Below are positions 22,100-32,399 of a stretch of 64,000 nt of DNA, in pieces. Below the pieces are notes generated by a model. That model ran no database searches. It saw only the letters and a list, made by a program, of their open reading frames with translations, and was not told the DNA's origin. Every line of letters starts with the position of its first letter. Position 1 is the first letter of the stretch. Made by a program: the position numbers and the translations under genes. The stretch spans positions 43,693,892 through 43,757,891 of the forward strand of contig NC_081835.1 of the NCBI RefSeq assembly GCF_030867095.1, in the 5' to 3' direction. This stretch comes from Alligator mississippiensis (lineage: Eukaryota > Chordata > Crocodylia > Alligatoridae).

Positions 22100-24105
22100 A
22101 GAGTCTTGTAGGTAAATCACTAGCTTCCCATGTGAGGTGGGAAAGTGTGGGGGGTCCACATCTCCCCGTTCCCCTCTTTGTCTGTCTTTGTCTATAGGAG
22201 AATTCTGCATCTGCTGAGTCTTTGGGACCAAGGCTGGTGACCCAGAGCCCTCAGTATTGGCATATGCATGCTGCAGGCTCTGCACAGAGAAACCACAGCT
22301 TCTCTTCACCATTGACCAGTACCAACACAGTCCTGGTCCATTCCTCTCCCTCCAAGATCCCTCAGTCTCTCCATCCTACTCCCCAACCATCATCTTCAGC
22401 GGCTGCCTGAAGGCAAGAAGATTCCTGAGGGCATAGGACAGGCTGTCCCCCCAGATAGCTGATATCTGGTGAACTACATTGCCATGCTCTAATAAGCTTT
22501 TACTGCCCACAGGCAAAAGCTTGTAACTTGGCTAAATTTGGGTGTACTTTCATATGGCTAGAATGACTACACAGTATTCCTTCTGCTAAATTTCAAGTCC
22601 CTCCTCCACCCCTGGAGCACTGGAGCTTCCCAAAAGACAAGGCAAAAAATTACATATTTTTCCCAAACATCAAAGTCATTAATTTTTTAACCATGTTTCC
22701 TTTCCAAAAGAACTGGGCTGCAGTCAGATGTCTAGTATTGAACCTCTTTAGCCAGGCTAGTCAAAGCTAGAAAAAATATAAGCAAAGTAAAACAGGGTTT
22801 TGCAGTGACAAATGTTGGGCAAACACAGCTGGTAGACATTGCTACCTGTAAAGCTTCACCCACTTCCCGTATTTCCTGTGCTGGACAGCAAGCACAGCAT
22901 GTAGCTGTTAAAATGGTTTCTATCTTTGGAGTAGGACAGTTTTCTTACTGAATATTAATTGCCTACGAATTATATATTTCACCTGGGCCAAATTTCAAAA
23001 GGGTATTTCCATAGATTGATTTTGTGGAACATCTTTCCTGGCATGTATTACACACCTATTAGCCATTCTTAACTCATTCACTCTCTCGACTACCCAGACT
23101 TCTTGCTCAGATTCCAGAGGCCTAATTTGCAGACTCAGTTTTCCCCATTCTTGAACACATCCATGTTCCCAACGATGCTGTTATCATTGGAGACAAATTG
23201 ATTGGTTCAGTTCTGGATCTCAGATTTCCCAGCCTTCTTAGCAAACCTATCCTAATAACTGTTTTATTTGAACCAGTGTTCACCATTCTTATCCACCCAT
23301 CTTTTATTTAATGGGTCCAGTACATGTTCATGTTCATTATTGTTGTGCACTGCCCAGTTGTAAATAAACATGGGAGGACTGATCCTTGCACCCCCAACCT
23401 TTGCCCTATCAACTTAGGGATCCTGCACCCCTGCCGCTGTCTCTATTTCTCAAAATATGCAAGGGATTCTCATTAGACACTCGTGATGCTTTCCTCTGGC
23501 TTTTCTTAAACTTATAACAACATTTTATTTGTGTATGCAACCAATTGTTTCACATTACCCAATTTAACTACTCTTCTTTCCTTGGAGCTTTTTTTTTTCC
23601 TGAAGACCAATTTCCTTTGATTTACAAACCAAACGTCACTGCTTCTTATCATTGAAAAATGTACCAGTCAAAATTAGTGCCCCCTTCTCAACAAAATGAG
23701 GCAGGCATAGAACTAAACATGCAGGGCTCATGTCAATCAGGTTCCAGCTCCCTTACTCACAGCTGTTTCCTCTTCCAGGGCCCAGTTGTAAAGAAAGACC
23801 CAAGTTCTAAAGCAAATTCCACAGCCTCTCATAGAGTCTTTGGTCTCCTTTACTTGTTCTTCACCTGGAAATCCAAGTACAGATAGGTGTCTGGAAATTG
23901 CTCCATTGCCAGCTAATCCTAGAAGTCCCTGATGCCTGACTCCAAACCACATATCAGGAGCTTGTTCCAAATTTAGACAACTCAGCCTTTTTATGCGTTA
24001 AATTCTGCAATACCATTAGAGCTGACCCTCAAGATTGCTGCTGCCAGATACGTCCTTTCAGTCTGTCACCTCAGTCATTCACATCTGAGGGTGAACTAAG
24101 ACAAA
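22100..24105. other. Gene-free stretch, nothing certain
   Basis: AT-rich, no exon recognised. It probably includes degraded mobile DNA that I cannot assign. I looked for copies of HYAL1 exons 2 and 3 belonging to the duplicate at 24.5 kb and saw none. Confidence 0.4.
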
Positions 24106-24109
24106 TAAT

Positions 24110-24345
24110 GCCTCCACAGGAGTCTTTCCATCAAGGGTAGTGGGCTAGCATTGTCTGGAATGGGACAGTCCAAGTTCTTCCCTCTAGGTCTCAATTAGAT
24201 GTCAGTACGTGTAGATGTCCTTCCCTACCCAGTTTCTGTCTTACCCAACTCCACTCCAGGGAATTGACTGCCACTGTGGTCTGTGACTGATTCCTTCTCA
24301 AGGTGATTCCTCAGGTGGCCCCTTCAGTCTTTGATGCAGCTCCTC
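24110..24345. repeat. Direct repeat R, left copy
   Basis: It shares long blocks in the same order and orientation with 25,888-26,110, for example tttccatcaagggtag, ctcaattagatgtca and 'ctgccactgtggtctgtgac'. One end runs into sequence that in the right copy is CR1 linker DNA, so R is probably part of a mobile element. The two copies bracket the HYAL1 duplicate. Confidence 0.75.
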
Positions 24346-24365
24346 TGGGGTCTCAATAAGTTGTT

Positions 24366-24540
24366 TCAGTGAGCTGGAGAAATTGTTGATACAATGATAT
24401 CCATGCTGAGCTGATGATAGTCAGGTATTTCTCTGGTGTAATTCTGTTTGTTTACGAAGACTAGACCCCCAAGTCCTGTTTCCCACAGCACAGTAGAAAC
24501 AAACAACAGCAGGCAGTTTCCTTGTTCAGAAATCCAGATT
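24366..24540. repeat. Unnamed repeat, copy 1 (see 32,216)
   Basis: About 175 bases nearly identical to 32,216-32,392, from 'gtgagctggagaaattgttg' to 'tccttgttcagaaatccaga'. It forms the left boundary of the HYAL1 duplicate. The family is unknown. It may be the upstream part of a CR1 subfamily, because the second copy directly continues a CR1. Confidence 0.7.
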
Positions 24541-25890
24541 TCCAGCAGCAGATATACATGCTGTCCCAGTTCTGAGCCCCAAAGAGGCACCAGCTCTCCC
24601 ATTTAATAACCGCCAGGCCCCAAAGGTTGATATCCAAGATGTCTGCTTTGATGTCTTGCTCAGCCTTCTGGAGATAGGCCTTGAGGCTGCTGTTGTGGGG
24701 CACACCTCTGTTAACTGGGAACCCATCCTGGGTCTAATCTGAATAGAGGTCAAGACTTGGTGCTGTAGAAGATGGTCATCTCCTTGCCCATAAAGGACAC
24801 ATTGCAATTCAATACCACATAAAAGATTCCCAAGTCAAGGGACACATGAAATTTCTTTTCACATTTCTCTGTTGGTGCTTTCCAGACAATGACAACTGGG
24901 TGGTCAAAGAAAACAGGGCCTGTGCCATAGCCGGCAAAGCCCCAAGCAACCATGGGTAGCCTCGGGAAGCAAGCCCAAGGCAGCAGGAGCCCCAGGGCCT
25001 CTTTTCTGAGCATCATGTCTGGTCCTCCATGCCTGGGAGGAGCTCAGTATGTTATGGCATCTCCTCACAAATGGGCTCCTGGGGGCACAAAAACAAGAAA
25101 CTGTCCCCTCTCTTCAAAAGGAGGAATGGAATCTCAGTGGAGGCAACAGGCAGTCTCAGTCCGTAGCTCGCCTAGTGATCCCTCCAGAGACAGAGGAGCA
25201 GGGAGGGATAAGAAGGTGGCTGTCAGCTGCTCCTAAGAGACCAGAGTGCTCCAAACTTTCCCAAGTCAGCTCCTGCCGGCTTGTTTCACCTTCCTCCTGC
25301 CTGGTTGCTGACAGACTTTCCCCACAGAGGAGCAAACACAGGACTAAGCCAAGGAAGCTGTGAGCTAAGGCTTTCACAGAGGCTCTGCAATGGAAGACCT
25401 GGCAATAATATTTGCTTTCTGGTGACCTTGGCTGATGTGTGGGTGGTCCCAGTTTCTAATGTGGAAATCAATACCCCCTGCCCATGTGCAGATTTCCTAC
25501 ACAGGCATTCACCTGGGCCCCAATATGGCTCCGTCCCTCACTTTTCCTGGCTGGGGAGGGAGCTGATTTCCTCTAATGCCAGGACTACAAGGCCATGCAA
25601 CCAAGAGTGCAATTCCAGTGCAAGCCCTCTGTATCCTTGGCCATGGGCTCTGGTTGGCCAGAGGCAAGGAATTTCTGTGATATCTTTTATTGGAGCAGCT
25701 GTGTAGTTGGGGGAGATTTTAAACAGTCAATCCCAGGTTAAATATTTACCAGCTGTCAGAGATGGAGCAGGTGTGTTGGAGAGAGCACTGAGCCAACCGA
25801 ACAGGAGTTAGGGCTTCAGTGATAAACTGCAAGGTCAAAAGCCAAGCCCCACCAGAAGGGAACAGTGTAGCTCTCATCACTCCTTGAAGT
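24541..25890 (-). pseudogene. HYAL1 partial duplicate (exon 1 start and 5' flank), broken
   Basis: Two pieces match HYAL1. First, 24,541-25,061 matches the first ~155 codons of HYAL1 exon 1 and its short 5'UTR: the start at 25,016 gives MMLRKEALGLLLPWAC, then HPVVIVWKAPTEKCEKKFHV and EMTIFYSTK. Second, 25,382-25,890 matches the DNA upstream of HYAL1 (36,440-36,880). After STK an extra base relative to HYAL1 shifts the frame to an early stop. The catalytic motif in the shifted frame reads AVIKWESW, with Lys in place of the catalytic Asp. The copy then stops at an unrelated repeat at 24,540, so two thirds of exon 1 and all later exons are missing. About 320 bases at 25,062-25,381 are absent from HYAL1. 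It cannot encode a hyaluronidase. Confidence 0.88.
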
Positions 25891-26110
25891 TTTTTCCATC
25901 AAGGGTAGCGAGCTGGCATTGTTTGAAATGTGACAGTCCATGTTCTCCCATCTAAGTCTCAATTAGATGTCAACACCTGTAGATGTCCTGCCCTACCCAG
26001 TTTATCCTACTTACTCAACTCCACTCCAGCTACCTGACTGCCACTGTGGTCTGTGACTCTTTCAATGTAATTCCTCAGGTGACCCCTCGAGTCTTTGACG
26101 CAGCTCCTCC
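25888..26110. repeat. Direct repeat R, right copy
   Basis: Right partner of 24,110-24,345, in the same orientation. At its right end it joins CR1 linker sequence without an obvious break. Confidence 0.75.
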
Positions 26111-26418
26111 CTGTTAGCATGTTTCAAACTGGCCAAAGCTTTCCTGGTCTCCATGGAACTATTTTTGTTATCCTTAATTCTGGTTGCCAGCCCTAGTTCC
26201 ATCTCTGCCTTGGCCTTCCTAACAGTCTCCCTGCAATCACAAGCAACAGAGGAGTAATCCTCCTTGGTGACTGGCCCTTGCTTCCACTGACTGTATGCCA
26301 CCTTTTTTGCCCTCAGGCCCTCCTGGATGCCTTTACTGAGCCAAGAAGGGTTTTTAGCACTCCTGTCCACTTTGGTTTGTATTGGGACTAACTCCCTCTG
26401 AGCTTGGAGTATCGTCTC
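26062..26418 (-). mobile_element. CR1 LINE fragment, linker before the polymerase
   Basis: Translated on the minus strand it shows ETILQAQRELVPIQ, KNPSWLSKGIQEGLRAKK, KEDYSSVACDCRETVRKAK and ATRIKDNKN, the region between endonuclease and reverse transcriptase in CR1 ORF2. It lacks the rest. Its frame is continuous with the next fragment, although in a CR1 these regions would come in the other order. Confidence 0.85.
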
Positions 26419-26868
26419 CCTAGTGAACAGTTGTTCACCGAGCCCTTGATGCATTCCCCTGATGTAGTGGTAAGCTGCTACCACGTCCCCTCTCAGCCTT
26501 CTCTTTTTTAGGCTGAAGAGTCCCAGGTCCCTCAATGTTTCCTCGTATGGCTTGCTGTGCAAGTCTCTGATCATATGGGTGGCTCTTCTCTGGACTCTCT
26601 CAAGCTTTACCATGTCCTTGTTAAAGTGCAGAGCTCAGAACTGAATGCAGTACTCCAGCTGCGGTCTCACCAATGCTGAGTAAAGTGGAAGAATCACTTC
26701 TTTGGTTTTGCTTGAAATGTATTGATTGATGCATGCCAGAGTATTATTTGTGCTACTAGCTACAGCATTGCACTGATGGCTCATATTCATACTGTGATCT
26801 ATTATTACCCCTAAGTCCCTTTCATTTGTGGTACTGGTTAGTTTGGCTCCACCAAGCCAGTAGGTGGG
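26419..26868 (-). mobile_element. CR1 LINE fragment, polymerase thumb
   Basis: On the minus strand it has LERVQRRATHMIRDL, LGLFSLKKRRLRGDVV and YIRGMHQGLGEQLFTRE. Upstream (26,640-26,868) it continues through diverged CR1 sequence ('cagtactccagctgcggtct'). The CR1 3' terminus is missing. Confidence 0.85.
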
Positions 26869-27344
26869 TTAAGTATTGTTGTCCTTGATTTCTGTTGCTA
26901 ATTTAAATTCAGTTGCCTCCTTAGCCTTTCTAATCTGTTCTCTACAAGTGTCGGCCATTGTTGTATAGTCCTCCTTGGGGACTGTCCCAAGCTTCCACTG
27001 TTTGTACACCACTTTCTTCGTTTTTAAGAGGACCATGATTTCCCTGTTTAGCCAAGATGGCTTCCCAGTCCTTCTGCTACCTTTCCTCTGACTTCCTTTG
27101 TGCTTCAAGGATCACATCCTTAAGGAATGACCACTCTTCGTGCACTCCTTTTGCTTTTGGTTCCTGGTCTCACAACACTTCCCCGACTAGTGACCTGAGC
27201 TCCTTGAAATTTGCATTTTTGAAGTCCAAAACTTCAACCCTGCTATCTGATTTATCTGCCTTGCGATGGACAGTGAACATGATGGTTTCATGGTTGCTAT
27301 CGCCCAGGCTACCCTCTATGTTCAATATTTGGGGTCTCGGCAAG
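26869..27344 (-). mobile_element. CR1 LINE fragment, endonuclease end and linker
   Basis: On the minus strand it has KPSWLNREIMVLLKTKKVVYKQWK, DYTTMADTCREQIRKAK and ATEIKDN. The opposite-strand DNA at 27,110-27,340 corresponds to the 'WSFLKE' and 'DSDH' side of the CR1 endonuclease. It is older and more diverged than the copy that begins at 27,345. Confidence 0.75.
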
Positions 27345-28756
27345 TTCATAGATTTATAGATGCTAGGGTCAGAAGGGACCTCAACAGATCATAGAGTCTG
27401 ACCCCCTGCTCTGGGCAGGAAAGAGTGCTGGGGTCAAATGACGCCAGCCAGATGCCTATCCAGCCTTCTCTTAAAGACCCCCAAGGTAGTGGAGAGCACC
27501 ACCTCCCTTGGAAGCCCATTCCAAATTTTGCCCACCCTTACTGTGAAGAAGCTTTTCCTGATATCTAGCCTAAATCTGCTCTCTGTCAGTTTGTGACCAT
27601 TGTTACTTGTTACCCCCAAGAGGCACCCTGGTGAACAGAGCATCTCTGATCCCTTGCTGCACCCCGCTAATGAATTTGTAGGTGGCCACAAAATCACCTC
27701 TCAGCCTCCTCTTGCAGAAGCTGAAGAGGTCCAGGTCCCTCAGTCTCTCCTCATAGGGCTTGTCCTGTAAGCCCCTAACCATACAAGTGGCCCTCCTCTG
27801 GACCCTCTCAAGTCTATCAACATCCTTCATGAAGTATGCTGCCCAAAACTGGACACAGTACTCCAACTGCGGTCTGACCAATGCTGCATAGAGGGGAAGT
27901 ATCACCTCCTTGGATCTATTTGTCATGCATCTGCTGATGCATGATAAAGTGCGGTTAGTTTTGCTGATGATTTCGTCACACTGACGACTCATGTTCATCT
28001 TGGAGTTAACTATGACTCTGAGATCCCTTTCTGCTTCTGTGCTGCTGAGAGGGTCACTTCCTAGCCAGTAGGTGTGCTGGATATTTTTATGCCCTAGGTG
28101 CAGCACTCTGCACTTGTTCGTGTTGTACTGCATCCTATTGTGTACTGCCCACTTTTCTAACCTGTCCAGGTCTGCCTGCAATCGTTCCCTACCCTCCGAA
28201 GTGTGCACTTCACCCCAAAATTTAGTATCATCCGCAAACTTAGACAGAGTACACTCCACACCCACATCCAAGTCACTGATGAAGATATTGAAAAGCATGG
28301 GTACAAGGACCAAACCCTGCAGGACCCTGCTATCCACACCCTTCCAGGTCGATACCGACCCGTTTACTATCACTCTCTGGGTGTGACCGCTAAGCCAATT
28401 TGCCACCCACTGGACCATGTAAACATCTATATCACAGTCTTTTAATTTATTTATGAGAATGGGAGGAGATACTGTATTGAAGGCCTTGCTAAAATCCAAG
28501 AAAATTACATCCACCTCTACTGTGTCTAAGCTTTTTGTGACCGTCATAAAATGAACCCAGATTGGTCAGGCATGATCTACCTGCTACAAATCTATGCTGG
28601 TTTCCCTGCAGCATTATTTTTCCTGCTGGACTCCCACAAATATGATCCTTCATAATCTTTTCAAAGACCTTTCCAAGGATGGAGGTGAGACTGACTGGCC
28701 TATAATTACTTGGATCCTCCTTCCTCCCCTTCTTGCAAATAGGAACCACATTGGCC
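27345..28756 (-). mobile_element. CR1 LINE, 3' part (outer element of a nest)
   Basis: This is the 3' half of a minus-strand CR1 whose 5' part continues at 31,536-32,215. The 3' terminus at 27,345 reads 'agatttatagatgctagggt' then 'cagaagggacctcaacagat'. A frame of 314 codons (27,603-28,547) has FLDFSKAFNTVS, the FADDTKFWG catalytic motif, VLHLGHKN, LPLYAALVRPQLEYC and RRATCMVRG. A further frame at 27,434-27,697 carries the C-terminal LDRHLAGVI, and one at 28,489-28,749 carries NYRPVSLTSILGKVFEK. Breaks separate these frames. The element is split by the plus-strand CR1 inserted at 28,757. Confidence 0.93.
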
Positions 28757-31535
28757 CTTTTCCCACGGCTGGGCAGTTAGCATTAGGGGCTTTTCCCACG
28801 ACTGGGCAGTTAGCATTAGGGGCTATAGGCTCTACAGGCAGGATAGAGAAGGAAGGAAGGGAGGAGGTGTGGCACTCTATGTCAAAGAGCAATACACATC
28901 CTCTGCCAGCAAAATGGGGTCGGAGGAGGGGCAAGCTGAAGTGCTCTGGGTCAAGATACAAGGGGGTCGTGGGGAGAGAGATCTAATGGTGGGGGTCTAC
29001 TACAGACCCCCCAACCAAGGGGAAGAGCTGGACCGGGAATTTTCAGGCCAGCTTGCAGAGGCACTTAAAGCAAGGGATGTAGTTGTCATGGGTGATCTAA
29101 ATTACCCGGACATCTGCTGGGAGGAGCAGTCAGCCAGGTCGGACCATTCCAGGAGGTTCCTGGCCGAGATGCAGGACCTCCACTTAACCCAGGAGGTACA
29201 CAGTCCCACCAGAGGAAATGCCCTGTTGGACCTGGTCCTGGCTACAGGCAATGCTCTGGTAAGGGGGCTCCAGGTCCTTGACCACCTGGGTGATAGCGAT
29301 CATCGCTTGCTGGAATTCATCCAGCGCAGGGTGACAAGGGCCTGCAGCAAGGCGGTAGCCCTAGACTTCAAGAGGGCCAACTTCAACGAGTTGAGGAGAT
29401 TGGTGGGAGAGGTGCTGGGGTTCTCGAGGGCAGGGGAACTCAGTGTCCAAGATGAGTGGTCGTTCCTTAAGGAGACGATACTCTGGGCCCAAGGGGTGAT
29501 GATCCCAACAAGAAGCGAGGGGGGCAAGAGTGCCCAAAAGCCTCCCTGGCTCACCAAGGACTTCTGGGAATGCCTGGTTGCCAAAAAGGCGGTGTACACT
29601 CAGTGGAAGAGGGGCCTATCTCCAAAGAGGAGTATACTTCCACTGCTGGGGCCTGTAGGGGGGCTGTTAGGAAAGCTAAGGCAGACATAGAGCTAGGACT
29701 AGCATTCAAGATCAAGGATAATAAAAAGTCCTTTTTCAAATATATAGGGAGGATGAAGAAGGCACTGGGAAATGTGGGGCCCCTGCAAGATGCGCTGGGC
29801 AATCTGGTGGTTGCGCCAGAGGAGAAGGCAGACCTCTTTAACAAATTCTTCACCTCCGTTTTCTTGCGCAGGGAATGGGACTCCCCCACCGTGTTTCAAG
29901 ATGGACTCGAGGGGAACACCTCAAGACCTAAGGTTGAGGAGGACCGGGTTAGAGTGCTTCTGGAGGGGCTGGACGTGTTCAAGTCAGCAGGTCCAGATGC
30001 TCTCCACCCCAGGGTGTTGAGGGAGCTAGCAGGGGTTATTGCAGGGCCGTTGGCATGGCTTTACGAGTGCTCGTGGTGCTTGGGCCAGGTGTCAGATGAT
30101 TGGAATATAGCCAATGTGGTCCCCATCTTTAAAAAAGGGAGGAGGGAGGACCCGGGCAACTATAGGCCCGTCAGTCTTACCTCAATCCTGGGGAAACTCT
30201 TTGAGAAGATCATTAAGGAGCACATCTGTGATGGGCCGGCATCAGGGATGATGCTCAAGGGCAACCAGCACGGTTTCATTAGGGGCAGGTCATGTCAGAC
30301 CAACCTGATTGCCTTTTATGATCAGGTCACAAAAGCATTGGATGCAGGTATCGCCGTGGATGTAGTCTTTCCGGACTTCAGCAAGGCCTTTGACACTGTC
30401 GACCACCCCATCCTCATTAAAAAACTAGGCGACTGTGGCATCGATGCCTACACGGTCAGATGGATTACAAATTGCCTGAAGGGTCGTACTCAGAGGGTGG
30501 TGGTGGATGGGTCATATTCGACCTGGGGGGAAGTGGGCAGCGGAGTCCCCCAGGGCTCGGTCCTTGGGCCCGCACTGTTCAATTTCTTTATCAGCGATTT
30601 GGACGATGGGGTGAAAAGCAACCTGTTCAAATTTGCTGATGATACCAAAATTTGGGGTGAGGTGGGCACGCTAGTAGGGAGGGAAAGATTGCAGAAAGAC
30701 CTGGATAGGTTGCAAGGGTGGGCTAACAAAAACAGGATGCGTTTCAATACAGACAAGTGCAGGGTGCTGCACTTGGGCAGTAGTAACCAGCAGCACACTT
30801 ATAAGATGGGAAACTCCCTTCTTGAGAGCACAGAGGCAGAAAGGGATCTTGGAGTCATCACTGACTCCAAGATGAACGTGGGCCGACAATGCGAGGTCAC
30901 GGTCGGCAGGGCTAACCGGACCTTGCCGTGCATCCACAGGTGCATCTCAAGTAGGGCCAAGGAGGTGATCCTCCCCCTCTACGCGACACTGGTCAGGCCG
31001 CAGCTGGAGTACTGTGACCAGTTCTGGGCACCCCATTTCAAGAGGGATGTGGACAACATTGAGAGGGTCCAGGGGAGAGCCACCCTCATGATCCGGGGAC
31101 AGCAGGGCAGACCCTACAATGAAAGGCTACGGGACCTGAACCTGTTCAGCCTTCACAAGAGAAGGCTGAGGGGGGACCTGCTGACCGTCTATAAACTCAC
31201 AAGGGGGGACCAGAAGGGTATGGGGGAGACCTTGTTTCTCCTAGCGCCCCCCGGGATAACAAGGAATAACGGCCACAAGTTGTTGGAGAGTAGGTTTAGA
31301 TTAGACATTCGTAAGAACTACTTCGCAGTTAGGGCGGCTAGGATCTGGAACCGACTTCCAAGGGAAGTGGTGCTGGCTCCTACCCTGGGGGTCTTTAAGC
31401 AGCAGCTCGATGCCTACCTGGCTGGGGTCATTTGAGCCCAGCTTTCCTTCTGCCCAGGCAGGGGGTCAGACTTCAAGATCTACAAGGTCACATCCGACCC
31501 TACTTCTATGATTCCATGATATGATTCTATGATCA
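28757..31535 (+). mobile_element. CR1 LINE, long 5'-truncated copy (inner element of a nest)
   Basis: CR1 is a non-LTR retrotransposon whose ORF2 carries an endonuclease and a reverse transcriptase. This copy starts inside the endonuclease (SHDWAVSIRGYRLYRQ) and runs to the 3' tail of ATTCTATG-type repeats at 31,505-31,531. Endonuclease motifs GGGVALYVKEQYT, MVGVYYRPPNQGEE, VVVMGDLNYPDI, LLDLVLA and GDSDHRLLEF lie in a frame ending at 29,690. The polymerase is a 621-codon frame (29,570-31,435) with VPIFKKGRREDPGNYRPVSL, FPDFSKAFDTVDH, GVPQGSVLGPALFNFFI, FADDTKIWG and a complete C-terminus. One frameshift near 29.6 kb separates the two. A 33-base unit at its 5' end is present twice in tandem. 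It is among the best preserved CR1 copies here but incapable of full activity because it is truncated. Confidence 0.95.
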
Positions 31536-32215
31536 CAGTCCTCCGGGACCTGACCCGAGCACCACGAGCGCTCAAACAGCCGTGCCAGTGGTTCTGCTAT
31601 AACACCAGCCATTTCGTTCAGTACCCTTGGATGCAGCTCATTCAGGCCTGCTGACTTAAACACATCCAGTCCATCCAAGTGACTCTGCGCCAAGTCAGCA
31701 TCAACAGCTGGTGGGCTGGTGTCCCTCTGATGCCCACCTAAGAACCCATTAGGAGACTTATCTTGAGCCCTGTTCAGGAACACAGAGGCAAAAAACTACT
31801 TGAATAGCTCAGCCTTGTCCCCCCTCTCTGCCACTAATTGCTCCTCCTTGTTCCGTAGGGGTCCTATGCTGCCCTGTGCCTTCCTTTTACTCCTTACGTA
31901 CTTAAAAAAAGACTTTTTGTTGTCTTTGTGTCACCAGCCTCAGCTCTGTAGTTGCTTTGGCCTTTCTAACTGCCTCCCTGCAAGTGTGGGCCAAGTAGGT
32001 ATACTCCTCCTTGGTAGCTTCCCCCTGCTTCCACCACCTATATGTGTTTTTTGCCCTTAGGCTCCCCTGGATTCCCTGTTTAGCCAAGGAAGTTTTTTGG
32101 CTCCTTTCCCCTTGTACTGGGATAGTCTCCCTCTGTGCCCAAAGGATCACTTCCTTTAGGAACGACCACCCTTACTGGATTCCCATCTCACCAATACTCT
32201 TCTCCTGCAGTTCTT
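31536..32215 (-). mobile_element. CR1 LINE, 5' part of the outer nested element
   Basis: On the minus strand it has WSCSGQVPED (preceded by ARLFERS), HLDGLDVFKSAGLNELHPRVL, TCREAVRKAKATTELRL and AKQGIQGSLRAKN. These are the linker and early polymerase region that should precede the NVVPICKK sequence at 28,757. It abuts an unnamed repeat at 32,216. Confidence 0.9.
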
Positions 32216-32392
32216 TCAGTGAGCTGGAGAAATTGTTGATACAATGATATTCATGCCGAGCTGATGATAGTCAGGTATTTCTCTGGTGTAATTCTGTTTG
32301 TTTACAAAGACTAGATCCCCAAGCCCTGTTTCTCTCAGCACAGTAGAAACCAACAACAGCAGGCAGTTTCCTTGTTCAGAAATCCAGATCTG
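32216..32392. repeat. Unnamed repeat, copy 2 (see 24,366)
   Basis: Near-identical to 24,366-24,540 over about 175 bases. It directly follows the 5' side of the outer CR1, so it may be the older upstream part of that CR1 subfamily. Confidence 0.7.
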
Positions 32393-32399
32393 GCTATCT

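Noticed and set aside
25156-25377. Minus-strand frame with a signal-peptide-like start (KALAHSFLGLVLCLLLCGESLSA) upstream of the HYAL1 duplicate
   Set aside because: The first codon is GTG and not ATG, no splice-supported exon follows, and no known family matched by eye. It lies in the 320-base segment that differs between the HYAL1 copies.
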